Assembly: GCA_902600485.1 (NCBI GenBank)
Contig: CACKJD010000001.1
Coordinates: 51,001-115,000 of the forward strand
Source of the DNA: an uncultured Pelagibacteraceae bacterium
Lineage (GTDB): Bacteria > Pseudomonadota > Alphaproteobacteria > Pelagibacterales > Pelagibacteraceae
Direction: 5' to 3'
DNA length: 64,000 bases
Every line of letters starts with the position of its first letter. Positions within the stretch are counted from its first letter, which is position 1. The translations under genes and the position numbers were made by a program. The notes beneath the pieces were generated by a model. That model ran no database searches. It was not told the DNA's origin and saw only the letters and a program-made list of their open reading frames with translations. Below, piece after piece: positions 26,932 through 35,550 of this stretch.

Positions 26932-28032
26932 TCAATTTTTTCTAATCGTATCTAATGTACAGCAGTGTAGGCCACCTTTAAGATAATAAGAATTGGAAAA
27001 TTTTATTGGTATTACATCAAATTTTAATTTCTCTAAAAGCTTGATTAAATTGGTCTGAATTCTATCAACTACGATTGTGTTTTTGTCTAAAGATAAAAAA
27101 TTCATACCTATCCATGACGACGCGATATGATTAATATCAGTAATGAGACCTTTTTTTTTTAGTTTTAAATATGTTTTTTTTCTCACATCATTATGAAACT
27201 CTAAAACATTGTCAGGAGTTTTTACAATTTCATTAAAATAAATTTTTTTCCAATTTTTAAAAATTCTTGGACAATTTTTTTTATTAACTCTTGAGCCATT
27301 AAACAAAACAACCCCAGGTCTTAAGGCCATTATTGTTGAGTCTATGTGTGTACCACCGTAAATACCCTCTGTGGTATGAACTTTATATTCATTGCCGACT
27401 ACTTTTTGTAGCCATTCAGCTCCTAGTCGATTTCCTGATCTGGAAATAAGATAAAGAAGATCTTTGCCAAGTTTTAAAACATTCGCAGCCTCAAAACTTA
27501 TTTCATTTTCTAATAATCTATGGAGTTTTTTTTTCCCTGCTTTTTTTTCCACTATATTTTTAAAGTTTATTTTAGGTTTAGGTGCTGATATCCATTCAGA
27601 TCCACTTTTAAGATATCTTTTGAAAATATCGTAGTATCCGTATGTTTCAAACATTCGGTATTTTTCCTGTGAAGGACATTCAATTATTTTTTTTCCAACA
27701 ATTAAAACAAGATCACGTGCATTATATACAATATCACCAATACTATGCCAATATGGATTTGAATATATTTTGCCAACATGATCTTCGGAAGGTCTTAGAA
27801 CTTTTGATCCAAACTTTCTTAAAATGATACATAAATTCTCAACTTCTTCTCTTGAATTTTCAAGCATTTTTTTTGGAAAAACTTTTTCAGAGCTTTTTTG
27901 GATTAATTTTATGTCTTCCTTTGTAAACGGTCTAGATTTTACCGTCGGAATCAAATATTTTTTAGGCACACTTCCAACAATAATTTCTTTTAAACTACCC
28001 CATTCATTCTCACTATTAATATAACTCTTCAT
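26932..28032 (-). CDS. Amidinotransferase (glycine/inosamine-phosphate amidinotransferase family)
   Basis: A 366-aa enzyme with the arginine:amine amidinotransferase fold. The catalytic His is in GGTHIDST (His229), the catalytic Cys near the end in LKGGLHCCTLDTIRKN (Cys357), and the usual Asp position is Glu181 in SFEAANVL. WIGMNFLSLD and the NRLGAEWLQ region also match GATM/StrB1-type proteins. Such enzymes move an amidino group from arginine to an amine, making a guanidino group. Placement between CMP-sugar synthetase and methyltransferase genes suggests that an aminosugar is the acceptor; this is inference. Confidence 0.85.
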   Translation of the reverse strand: MKSYINSENEWGSLKEIIVGSVPKKYLIPTVKSRPFTKEDIKLIQKSSEKVFPKKMLENSREEVENLCIILRKFGSKVLRPSEDHVGKIYSNPYWHSIGDIVYNARDLVLIVGKKIIECPSQEKYRMFETYGYYDIFKRYLKSGSEWISAPKPKINFKNIVEKKAGKKKLHRLLENEISFEAANVLKLGKDLLYLISRSGNRLGAEWLQKVVGNEYKVHTTEGIYGGTHIDSTIMALRPGVVLFNGSRVNKKNCPRIFKNWKKIYFNEIVKTPDNVLEFHNDVRKKTYLKLKKKGLITDINHIASSWIGMNFLSLDKNTIVVDRIQTNLIKLLEKLKFDVIPIKFSNSYYLKGGLHCCTLDTIRKN

Positions 28033-28940
28033 TTTTTTTGTGCTATAAATTGCATGTAGCCCTGACCATACAATATCTTAGAAACTTTATTTTCACGTTC
28101 AAAATGCAGAGGTGCAAAATATTTACGTATATCAGTTCTCTTAACAAATTTTTTTATTCTTTTTATATTAGTAAAACCATTAGCTTTATACATTTTAATA
28201 ATAAATTCTTTTGTGCATTCGTTAGTTAACCAATAAGGAGCTTGAATATGATTATGTAAAAAAACACAAAAATCTTCAGAAAACATTTCTTTAAGATAAT
28301 TAATATCTAGTTTCGGGCCTTTGTTTTTTTTTGAATTTTGAACAATAAAACTAAGAATTTTTGAAATTTCTTTGTGATTAAGATTGTCTATAAATTTTTT
28401 GAATTTTTTATTGGTATTATAAAAATTTCTTACAGCTGGAAAAATTACTGATTGAACTAGACCCCCTGATACACCGAAGGATGTAAAATAATAACCACCT
28501 TTTTTGCAAACTTTTGCACCTTCTGCGAAACCACGTTTGATTTCATTTTTATTTTTTAAGTGTGGAAGAACACCATTGTTAGCAACGAAATCAAAGAAAT
28601 TTTTTGGGTAATTTAATTTTAGTATATCTCCATCTTTGAGTTTAATATTTTTTAAGTTCACTCCCCTCTTTTTTAAGCTTTTTCTCATTGGTTTGATCCA
28701 TTTTTTCCCCAGATCACAAGCATAAACACTATGACAACCTAATTTTGATAATCTTACAGTTAATGCTCCAAAGTTTCCACAACCTGCATCTAATACAATT
28801 TTGTTTTTAAACCATTTGTCGCCAAGTCCATAATTTTGGTCCTTGTAAATTCCAAAAATTCTATTAAATGTTTTATCATTATCTGAAATTCTAGAATGTT
28901 GCTTTAAATATAGTGATCTTGTAATTGTTTTGTAGTCCAT
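28029..28940 (-). CDS. Class I SAM-dependent methyltransferase
   Basis: A 303-aa Rossmann-fold methyltransferase. The SAM loop is KIVLDAGCGNFGALTVRLSKLG (motif I within it), followed by VYACDLGKKW (acidic ribose-binding residue) and LKDGDILKLNY. FFDFVANNGVLPHL is motif IV. The C-terminal 140 residues are unusual and rich in Lys, Phe and Tyr, and probably form the substrate lid. Overlaps the amidinotransferase gene by 4 nt, so the two may act on the same intermediate. Target atom (O or N) is unknown. Confidence 0.85.
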   Translation of the reverse strand: MDYKTITRSLYLKQHSRISDNDKTFNRIFGIYKDQNYGLGDKWFKNKIVLDAGCGNFGALTVRLSKLGCHSVYACDLGKKWIKPMRKSLKKRGVNLKNIKLKDGDILKLNYPKNFFDFVANNGVLPHLKNKNEIKRGFAEGAKVCKKGGYYFTSFGVSGGLVQSVIFPAVRNFYNTNKKFKKFIDNLNHKEISKILSFIVQNSKKNKGPKLDINYLKEMFSEDFCVFLHNHIQAPYWLTNECTKEFIIKMYKANGFTNIKRIKKFVKRTDIRKYFAPLHFERENKVSKILYGQGYMQFIAQKK

Positions 28941-28944
28941 AGTT

Positions 28945-30081
28945 TTATTTTATGTCGTAAAATTTTTTAGTTAAAACATCTCGATTTAAATTTTTTACAA
29001 AAAAACGAAGTATCTTTAAAGAAGAATTTTTTTTATAATATGGATTATTAAACTTGACCCTCAGTTTACTAATTTGATAAATTTTTTTTTTTATATCGGC
29101 GACATTATATTTGGAATTTATTACATTTCTTGGCATTATTCTTCCTTTCTGTCTATTTCCGATATTTATGACTTTTGTTTTAGTAGTTGCGGACTCTATA
29201 ATTCCACTTGATGAATTACCTATCATAAAATTTGAATGTCTCATCAAACTTAAATAATCAACATAAGGTTGTTTTTCTATATATAATGAATTTTTATTTT
29301 TTCTAACAAATTTTTTTATCTGCTGAGTAATAATGGATCTTGATTGATCTGCATTCGGTGATGTGAAAATAATTGGAAACTTCGTTTTTTTAAGCGATTG
29401 AAGTAGATTAGAAATATATTTAGATGTATTACTTATTTCATTTGTTACAGGATGAAAAGTACATAAGATAAAATCTTTATTTGCATTAAAATTATAGATT
29501 TTTGAAAGTTCATTTTTAGTTTTAAAATTAATTTTTTTAATTAAATCTAAACTTGGTGAGCCAACGGTCTTGATTCTCCATTTTTCCTCACCTAATTGTA
29601 TTAAACGGTTTTTATATTCTTTTGTTGATACAAAATGTAAATGACTTAGTTTCGTAATTGAGTGCCTTATATTGTCATCAATAGCTCCCTCTGTTACATC
29701 TCCTCCTTCAACATGACAAATGGGTATTGAATACTGGAGAGATGCAATTACAGGAGCTAACATTTCATATTTATCTGCAAAAACAAACATGAAATCTGGT
29801 TTTTTCTTTTTAAAAATATTAGAAAAAGACAAAATTCCTTTGGATAATGATTTTGTTATTTCAAAATTATTATCATCTAGAGGGTGGTTTTTTATTTCAA
29901 AATCTATCTTTTTTATTTTGTCTTTGACTAATCTAATCTTTTTACCATATTTATTTCCAGAAAGGTAACCTGACGTTGAAATTAAAATTTTGAATTTCTT
30001 AATTTTTTTAAATTCTTTAATTATTGGATACGCTAAAGAAAAATCAGCCCTAGATGTAATACAAAATAGAATTTTTTTCAT
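28945..30081 (-). CDS. Hydrolysing NDP-GlcNAc/bacillosamine 2-epimerase (NeuC/LegG-like)
   Basis: Releases the nucleotide and inverts C2 to give a free ManNAc-type sugar for NeuB. The 378-aa protein begins ILFCITSRADFSLAYPII and contains FVFADKYEMLAPVIASLQY, CHVEGGDVTEGAIDDNIRHSITKL, CTFHPVTNEI and GNSSSGIIESATTKTKVINIGNRQKGR (in two parts), the standard UDP-GlcNAc 2-epimerase blocks, with conserved Asp, Glu and His residues. In legionaminic acid pathways LegG acts on the 2,4-diamino sugar. Stop-to-start distance to the methyltransferase gene is 4 nt. Confidence 0.9.
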   Translation of the reverse strand: MKKILFCITSRADFSLAYPIIKEFKKIKKFKILISTSGYLSGNKYGKKIRLVKDKIKKIDFEIKNHPLDDNNFEITKSLSKGILSFSNIFKKKKPDFMFVFADKYEMLAPVIASLQYSIPICHVEGGDVTEGAIDDNIRHSITKLSHLHFVSTKEYKNRLIQLGEEKWRIKTVGSPSLDLIKKINFKTKNELSKIYNFNANKDFILCTFHPVTNEISNTSKYISNLLQSLKKTKFPIIFTSPNADQSRSIITQQIKKFVRKNKNSLYIEKQPYVDYLSLMRHSNFMIGNSSSGIIESATTKTKVINIGNRQKGRIMPRNVINSKYNVADIKKKIYQISKLRVKFNNPYYKKNSSLKILRFFVKNLNRDVLTKKFYDIK

Positions 30082-31139
30082 TAAAAAAAATTTTTACTTA
30101 AAATTGAATCTTTGATTATTCTTTTTTTTACCCTTTTGCCCAAATATTTTTTTATTGATTTGTAATTTAATCCTTTACCACCTGATTTCAAAAGCAACAT
30201 ATTTAATCTCAATTTTGTACCTTTTTTAATTGTTTTGTTAGCTACAAAAACTTTTTTTGTAGCACTTAAAGTATTTTTTTCAGATTGGTGTAATTTTTTA
30301 ATTTTTTTTCCTAAGATTTTCTCTGTGTCTCTTATCTTTTTTACAAATTTTTTTAACTCTAAAAAATTTAAAGAAATTTTGTGATCTGGTCCTGGAAGTT
30401 TTTTATTTAAAGTAAAATGTTTTTCGATTAAACAAGCCCCACATGCAATAGCTAAGCTTGCACCCTCTATATCAAGAGTGTGGTCAGAAAAACCAACTAA
30501 AGAACCGATTTTATCAGCTATAAAATTAATAGATCTCAGGTTAGTGTGATAAAGATTTGTTGGATATGAACTAACACAATGAAGGAAAATTATTTTTTTA
30601 TTTTTAGATGCACAAACTATTTTTTTTGTATGCAAGATATCGTTTAAATTTGACATACCTGTTGAAATAATTACTGGCTTGTTTGTTGCACAAACATTTT
30701 TAATTAAGATATCATTATTCAAGTCAACTGAAGATATCTTGTAACAAGGTACTTTTAATTTTTCTAAAATATTAAAGCTTTCAGTGTCTGAGGGCGTTGA
30801 AAAAAAAATGATTTTTTTTTTTTTACAATATCTTTGGATTCTGATGAGATCTTTTGAGTCTAATTCAAGTTTTTTTAACATCGAGTACTGAGTTTCTTTA
30901 TCATTAAAACTTTTTTTTTGATATTTAGCTTTTCTCAAATTTTTTGTTGTACAGGCTTCAGTATTGAATGTTTGGAATTTAATTGCATCCACTCCTGCTT
31001 TACAAGCCAAATCTACCAATTTAAATGCTTTTTTTAAATCTCCGTTATGATTTACACCAGCCTCTGCAACAATAAAAGTTTGAGAATTATAGCCGATTTT
31101 TTTATTTCCAATCTTAAAATTTTTACTAAATACACTCAT
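30081..31139 (-). CDS. Nonulosonic acid synthase (NeuB/LegI-like)
   Basis: Condenses PEP with a six-carbon ManNAc-like sugar to form a nine-carbon nonulosonic acid. The 352-aa protein has the NeuB TIM barrel (FIVEAGVNHNGDLKKA-like N-terminus: TFIVAEAGVNHNGD; DAIKFQTF; FFSTPSD; ISTGMSNL; LHCVSSYPT; GFSDHT; EKHFTL) and a C-terminal SAF domain (about residues 285-350) that closes the active site. Start and stop overlap neighbours by one base each. This gene is the firmest evidence that the cluster makes a sialic-acid-like sugar. Confidence 0.93.
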   Translation of the reverse strand: MSVFSKNFKIGNKKIGYNSQTFIVAEAGVNHNGDLKKAFKLVDLACKAGVDAIKFQTFNTEACTTKNLRKAKYQKKSFNDKETQYSMLKKLELDSKDLIRIQRYCKKKKIIFFSTPSDTESFNILEKLKVPCYKISSVDLNNDILIKNVCATNKPVIISTGMSNLNDILHTKKIVCASKNKKIIFLHCVSSYPTNLYHTNLRSINFIADKIGSLVGFSDHTLDIEGASLAIACGACLIEKHFTLNKKLPGPDHKISLNFLELKKFVKKIRDTEKILGKKIKKLHQSEKNTLSATKKVFVANKTIKKGTKLRLNMLLLKSGGKGLNYKSIKKYLGKRVKKRIIKDSILSKNFF

Positions 31140-32284
31140 TAATTACTTTTTAAATTACTAGGAATGTTCAAGATTGTATCATAAATTTTTACAGCGTTAT
31201 CCATTTTCATTTTTGGAAATTTTTTTAAATGATTAAACAAATGCAGTGGTTTCCAGCTTGATCTTACCATAATTTTCTTACCTCTAAGATACTTTATTAG
31301 TTTTAATTTATTTTTTTTGGACTCAACCTTAATTGTTTGAAGCCAATAGTTGCTTCTTGAAAACTTAGGTTCTTTTATTAAAATTAAATCTTTGGAACTT
31401 AGATTATTATATTTTTTAAATAATTTTCTTCTTAACTGAACCAGCTTCTCTATATTTTTTAATTGATTGATGCCTACTGCAGCATTAATATTTGGCATTT
31501 TAAGATTTAAACCGTGACTTCCATAGACAAATTCATAATCATGTGGAATTTTTCCATTATCGATTATTTTTATTAGTTTTTCATAAATTTTTTTATTGTT
31601 GGTAATGATTGCTCCTCCACCGCCAGTTGTAATAATCTTATTACCATTGAAACTTAATACACCAAACTTACCAAATGTGCCTAAATGTTTTTTTTTAAAA
31701 AAACTACCTAAAGCCTCAGATGCGTCTTCTATTAGGGATATATTATATTTTTTACATAAACTCTTTGCATGATCTAAGTTACAAGGATGTCCAAAAACAT
31801 GTGTTATTACTAAACTTTTTATCTGTCTTTTTGTTTTTAAATTTATACATTTTTTTTTTTTAAAAATTGTATTTTTGCTTAAATAGCTATCAAGTTTTTC
31901 AAAGTCTACGCCAAAGTCATTTAAATTAGAGTCAACAAAATGTGGTATAGCATTAATTGATAAAATTGCATTGACGCTTGCAACATAATTAAACGATGGG
32001 ACCAACACCTCATCATTATACTTTGTATTATCAGCTAATAAGGCAGCATATAAGGAGACTGTACCGTTAGATGTTAATAATACAAATTTTGATTTTATAT
32101 ATTTTTTAAGTAGGTCTAAAAATTTTTTTTTACTATCACCTATTGCTAAATTATTTTTTCTTAATTCTTTTACAACATTATTTATGTCTTTGGATGATAG
32201 AGACGGTGTAGACAAATGGATAGGCAAAGATCCTCCATTACCGTAAATAAATTCTTTAAATTTTTTTGCTTTTTGTTGAATCAA
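31139..32284 (-). CDS. LegC-like PLP aminotransferase (DegT/DnrJ family)
   Basis: A 381-aa sugar aminotransferase. LTSNGTVSLYAALL binds PLP phosphate, IEDASEALGS carries the PLP Asp, and SFNGNKIITTGGGGAI contains the Schiff-base Lys. The GNKIITTGGGG sequence and the N-terminal LPIHLSTPS resemble LegC, which aminates C4 of the 4-keto intermediate. The start is TTG at 32284, directly after the upstream TAA; no ATG precedes the family's N-terminal block. Adjacent LegB-like and NeuB-like genes give the standard order. Confidence 0.88.
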   Translation of the reverse strand: MIQQKAKKFKEFIYGNGGSLPIHLSTPSLSSKDINNVVKELRKNNLAIGDSKKKFLDLLKKYIKSKFVLLTSNGTVSLYAALLADNTKYNDEVLVPSFNYVASVNAILSINAIPHFVDSNLNDFGVDFEKLDSYLSKNTIFKKKKCINLKTKRQIKSLVITHVFGHPCNLDHAKSLCKKYNISLIEDASEALGSFFKKKHLGTFGKFGVLSFNGNKIITTGGGGAIITNNKKIYEKLIKIIDNGKIPHDYEFVYGSHGLNLKMPNINAAVGINQLKNIEKLVQLRRKLFKKYNNLSSKDLILIKEPKFSRSNYWLQTIKVESKKNKLKLIKYLRGKKIMVRSSWKPLHLFNHLKKFPKMKMDNAVKIYDTILNIPSNLKSN

Positions 32285-33277
32285 TTAAAAATAGAAATGG
32301 TTATTATAAAAGTTTTTATTTTTTTTATACCAATTAATAGTAATTATTAGAGCTTTTTTTAAACCTTTTTCCCCATTGAAATTGGGTTTCCAAAGTAATT
32401 TTTTTTTTGCTAATAAGTTTGATGCTTTGAGATGATCAACTTCACCTTTAATGGGTCTTACTCTTCTGTTTTCCTTTAAAATTTTCAAATTTTTTCCAAG
32501 TATCTTAAATATTATTTTTGCAAGACTCTTAATTGTTATCGAGTAGTTTGTTCCAACATTAATGACATTATTAATTTTTTTACCAGTTTTAATTGCTTTT
32601 TCAAAAGCATTTATTGTATCGTTAATAAAAGTAAAGTCTCTTTTTGTATCAATATTTCCTAATTTTATATTTTTATCATTAATCATAGCTTGATTAATGA
32701 TAGATGGGATAATAGCCCTTTCAGATTGTCTTGGTCCAAATGTATTGAAAGGTCGTAACGTAATAGTATTTAGCCCAAATGTATCTCTGTAAGAATTAAC
32801 TAGCTGATCTGCAGCAACTTTTGTAGCAGCATAAGGTGATTGAGCGTTAATAGGGTGTTTTTCATCAATTGGGGTAAATTGTGCACTCCCGTATACCTCG
32901 CTTGTTGATGTGTGAATAAATTTTTTTACATTATTTTCCAATGAGGATTCTAATAAGTTTAAAGTTCCATTAATATTTGTATCTACGTATGCATAAGGTG
33001 AATAATAGGAATAAGGAATTGATATCAGAGCTGCCAAGTGACAAATTATATCTTTATTTCTTGTTAAAGTATTAACAAATTTCTTATCTCGTATATCTCC
33101 CGAAACAATATTAATCTTTCGCCTTATCTTCAGATCGATATTTTCTAACCAACCATTGCTACCAAAAGAATTATATTGAACTAAAGCAAATACCTTGAAA
33201 TTTTTTTTCTTAGCCAGTTTTTCTGCCAAATGGGATCCTATAAAACCATCTGCGCCGGTAATTAAAATTTTTTTCAT
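32285..33277 (-). CDS. LegB-like NDP-sugar 4,6-dehydratase
   Basis: Extended SDR of about 330 aa that would form the 4-keto-6-deoxy intermediate of the nonulosonate pathway. It has the ITGADGFIGSHL NAD loop, HLAALISIPYSYYSP and DTNINGTLNLLES. HTSTSEVYGSA gives the T-S-E catalytic site, SPYAATKVAAD the Y-x-x-x-K, and RPFNTFGPRQS closes the series; together they match LegB dehydratases well. A longer frame starts at 33310, but the ATG at 33277 is one base after the upstream stop and begins right at the Rossmann strand, so it is preferred. Confidence 0.88.
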   Translation of the reverse strand: MKKILITGADGFIGSHLAEKLAKKKNFKVFALVQYNSFGSNGWLENIDLKIRRKINIVSGDIRDKKFVNTLTRNKDIICHLAALISIPYSYYSPYAYVDTNINGTLNLLESSLENNVKKFIHTSTSEVYGSAQFTPIDEKHPINAQSPYAATKVAADQLVNSYRDTFGLNTITLRPFNTFGPRQSERAIIPSIINQAMINDKNIKLGNIDTKRDFTFINDTINAFEKAIKTGKKINNVINVGTNYSITIKSLAKIIFKILGKNLKILKENRRVRPIKGEVDHLKASNLLAKKKLLWKPNFNGEKGLKKALIITINWYKKNKNFYNNHFYF

Positions 33278-33278
33278 T

Positions 33279-33854
33279 TTATAAGTTTGATTTATAATTT
33301 GTTTTACCAATAATCATATCCACTATAATTGCTAACAAAGTGAAATGTACGATTTCGACTTTATTATAAGAACTTGAATTTATCCAAATTTTATTTTTTG
33401 AAATATTATTCAGTGAATTATTTTTTTTAAAACCAGTCAATGAAAAAAAATTAATTTTTTTCTTTTTAGCAAAATTTGCAGCTTTTAATATATTCTTTGA
33501 CTCTCCACTTGCACTTAAAAAAATTATTAAATCTTTGTTATTAACATTATATTCTAAATACTTTTGCATCCAATTTTCATAACCATAATCGTTTGAGAAA
33601 CATGTAATAAGATTATCATTATATAAGCTTTTAGAATTTATTTTTGCATTTTTAAGCAAGTCAACTGAAATATGGTTAGCTGTTGAAATACTTCCTCCAT
33701 TTCCAAGTAAGTATACAACCCCCTTTTTTTTTGATGTTTTTACAATATCTTGCTTTAACAAATCTAAATCATTGTTAGTGAGACTGCTAATCTTATTTTG
33801 TAGGTCTTTTTTATAATTATCGTAAAAAATAATCTTTTTTTTTTTTGTTTTCAT
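33279..33854 (-). CDS. SIS-domain sugar-phosphate isomerase (GmhA-like)
   Basis: A 191-aa single SIS-domain protein. VYLLGNGGSISTANHISVDLLK and IFLSASGESKNILKAANFAKK are the two phosphate-binding loops of the GmhA/phosphosugar isomerase group. GmhA converts sedoheptulose 7-phosphate to heptose 7-phosphate; other SIS proteins interconvert fructose- and glucosamine-type phosphates and occur in legionaminic loci. Here it is promoter-proximal to the LegB-LegC block and just after the ABC exporter, so either a nonulosonate-precursor role or a link to the HldE-like enzyme at 59214-60740 is possible. Confidence 0.78.
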   Translation of the reverse strand: MKTKKKKIIFYDNYKKDLQNKISSLTNNDLDLLKQDIVKTSKKKGVVYLLGNGGSISTANHISVDLLKNAKINSKSLYNDNLITCFSNDYGYENWMQKYLEYNVNNKDLIIFLSASGESKNILKAANFAKKKKINFFSLTGFKKNNSLNNISKNKIWINSSSYNKVEIVHFTLLAIIVDMIIGKTNYKSNL

Positions 33855-33864
33855 TTATTAATTC

Positions 33865-35550
33865 TTATTCATTTCTGGTAAGTTTTATAGTTCTATTGCA
33901 AAATTTCAAAGTAGATTCTCTGTGGGATATAATTATTATAGTTAAGTCTTCAAACTCTTTTTTGATATTTTCTATTACTCCTCTCTCAATTTTCATATCT
34001 AGTCCACTTGTGGCTTCATCAAGTATAAGTAAATTGGGACTGTCAAATAAAGCCCTTGCTATACCAATTCGTTGAATTTGGCCTCCAGATAATTTTACAG
34101 CTTTTTCTCCTACAATATTATGAATTGTATTAGGTAAATTTTTTACGTGATCCCACAAATTTGTGATTTTTAGCAATTTAATAATATATTCGTCTTTAAT
34201 ATCTTCATTTTTTCTGCCAAAAACAACATTTTCCATAATTGAGTCATCATTTAAATAAATACTTTGTGAGACATAACCAATATTTTTCTGCCATTCAAAT
34301 AATTTACTTTTAATGTTTAAACCATCAACTGTGATTTTGCCTGAATTTGGTTCTATTATACCCATTATTAGATCTGATAAGGTGCTCTTTCCAACACCAC
34401 TTTCTCCAATAATTCCAAAAACTTCGCCTTTTTTAATTTCAAAATTTAAATTATTAATAATTTTTTTTTCCTTTGTAGTTTTGTTTTCAAAGTCAAAACT
34501 TAGATTTTCACATTTAATATTTTCATTAAATGAAAGCCTGTCAATTTTAAGATTTTTATCAATTTCTCCCTTAAATTTTAAAACTTTACTTATCTCCTCA
34601 ATTGCAGGTTTAGTAAAAATAATATTTTGAAGAGCGGTTGTTATTTTATTAAATAAAGGAATCAATCTAAAAAAAGATATTACAAAAAAACCAAGAGTAG
34701 GAATATTTTTTATCAAATTATCACTCTCTTGAAAATAAAAGATTATTGTAAATGTAAATATAATTAATGTAAAAATTTCTATAATATATCTTGGTATGGA
34801 CTGAATTGTTTTCCAATTTCTCATCATTCTAGAATAAAAAAATGATTTATCCTTATGTTGTTTTGATGCAAATTCAACTACATTGAAAATTTTAATAATT
34901 TTTACATTAGAGAAACTCTGATAAAGGTTTTTTAACATTTTCGTCTCAAAAAACTGTCTATCTTGACTAAGCGAAATGATAAATTTTTGAACAAATAATT
35001 TATATGCTGCTCCAAAAATTAAGAAGAAGCAAAAGATAAAAACTGTAATTTGAAAATTTACATAAGCTAGCAAACCTATCATCATTAAAAACATCAGTGT
35101 TTCAATACAGAATGATAAATAAGACGATAATAAATTTGATAATAAAGCTGTTTCGTTTCTAATGGTATGTATCATTTTTGATGAATTACTTTTTACAAAG
35201 AATTTCCAGTCTTGTTTCAAATATTTATTAAAAAGTTTAGTTGTTAAACTATAGAATATATTTTGGTAGAATGTTTCACGGTAAAAATTTAATGATATTA
35301 TATAAATATTCTTAATTAAAAATAGTATCAATATTAAAATACAAAATTCTTGTATACCTAAAGATTTAAAAAAATCTTCAAATATGAAAAATTTCATCTC
35401 TGCTCCAGATATATTTATCAAAAAAGGGTATACTGAAGCTAGACTTGCAAAATCTAAAATTATTTCAATAAAAGATAAAAATATTAAAAATAAAAAATTT
35501 ATTTTTTTATTAGGATCTAAAAATTTAAATATTTGAATTAGTTTAAACAT
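33865..35550 (-). CDS. ABC exporter (fused membrane and ATPase domains), possible glycolipid flippase
   Basis: A 561-aa half transporter. Six predicted membrane helices (residues about 10-300) precede an ATPase domain with Walker A GESGVGKST, Q-loop VSQSIYLND, signature LSGGQIQRIGIARAL and Walker B LLILDEATSGLD. It would work as a homodimer. PglK and MsbA are relatives that flip lipid-linked sugars or lipid A. No Wzx-type flippase is visible in the window, so this exporter is the best candidate to move the lipid-linked glycan; substrate is inferred from context. Confidence 0.88.
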   Translation of the reverse strand: MFKLIQIFKFLDPNKKINFLFLIFLSFIEIILDFASLASVYPFLINISGAEMKFFIFEDFFKSLGIQEFCILILILFLIKNIYIISLNFYRETFYQNIFYSLTTKLFNKYLKQDWKFFVKSNSSKMIHTIRNETALLSNLLSSYLSFCIETLMFLMMIGLLAYVNFQITVFIFCFFLIFGAAYKLFVQKFIISLSQDRQFFETKMLKNLYQSFSNVKIIKIFNVVEFASKQHKDKSFFYSRMMRNWKTIQSIPRYIIEIFTLIIFTFTIIFYFQESDNLIKNIPTLGFFVISFFRLIPLFNKITTALQNIIFTKPAIEEISKVLKFKGEIDKNLKIDRLSFNENIKCENLSFDFENKTTKEKKIINNLNFEIKKGEVFGIIGESGVGKSTLSDLIMGIIEPNSGKITVDGLNIKSKLFEWQKNIGYVSQSIYLNDDSIMENVVFGRKNEDIKDEYIIKLLKITNLWDHVKNLPNTIHNIVGEKAVKLSGGQIQRIGIARALFDSPNLLILDEATSGLDMKIERGVIENIKKEFEDLTIIIISHRESTLKFCNRTIKLTRNE

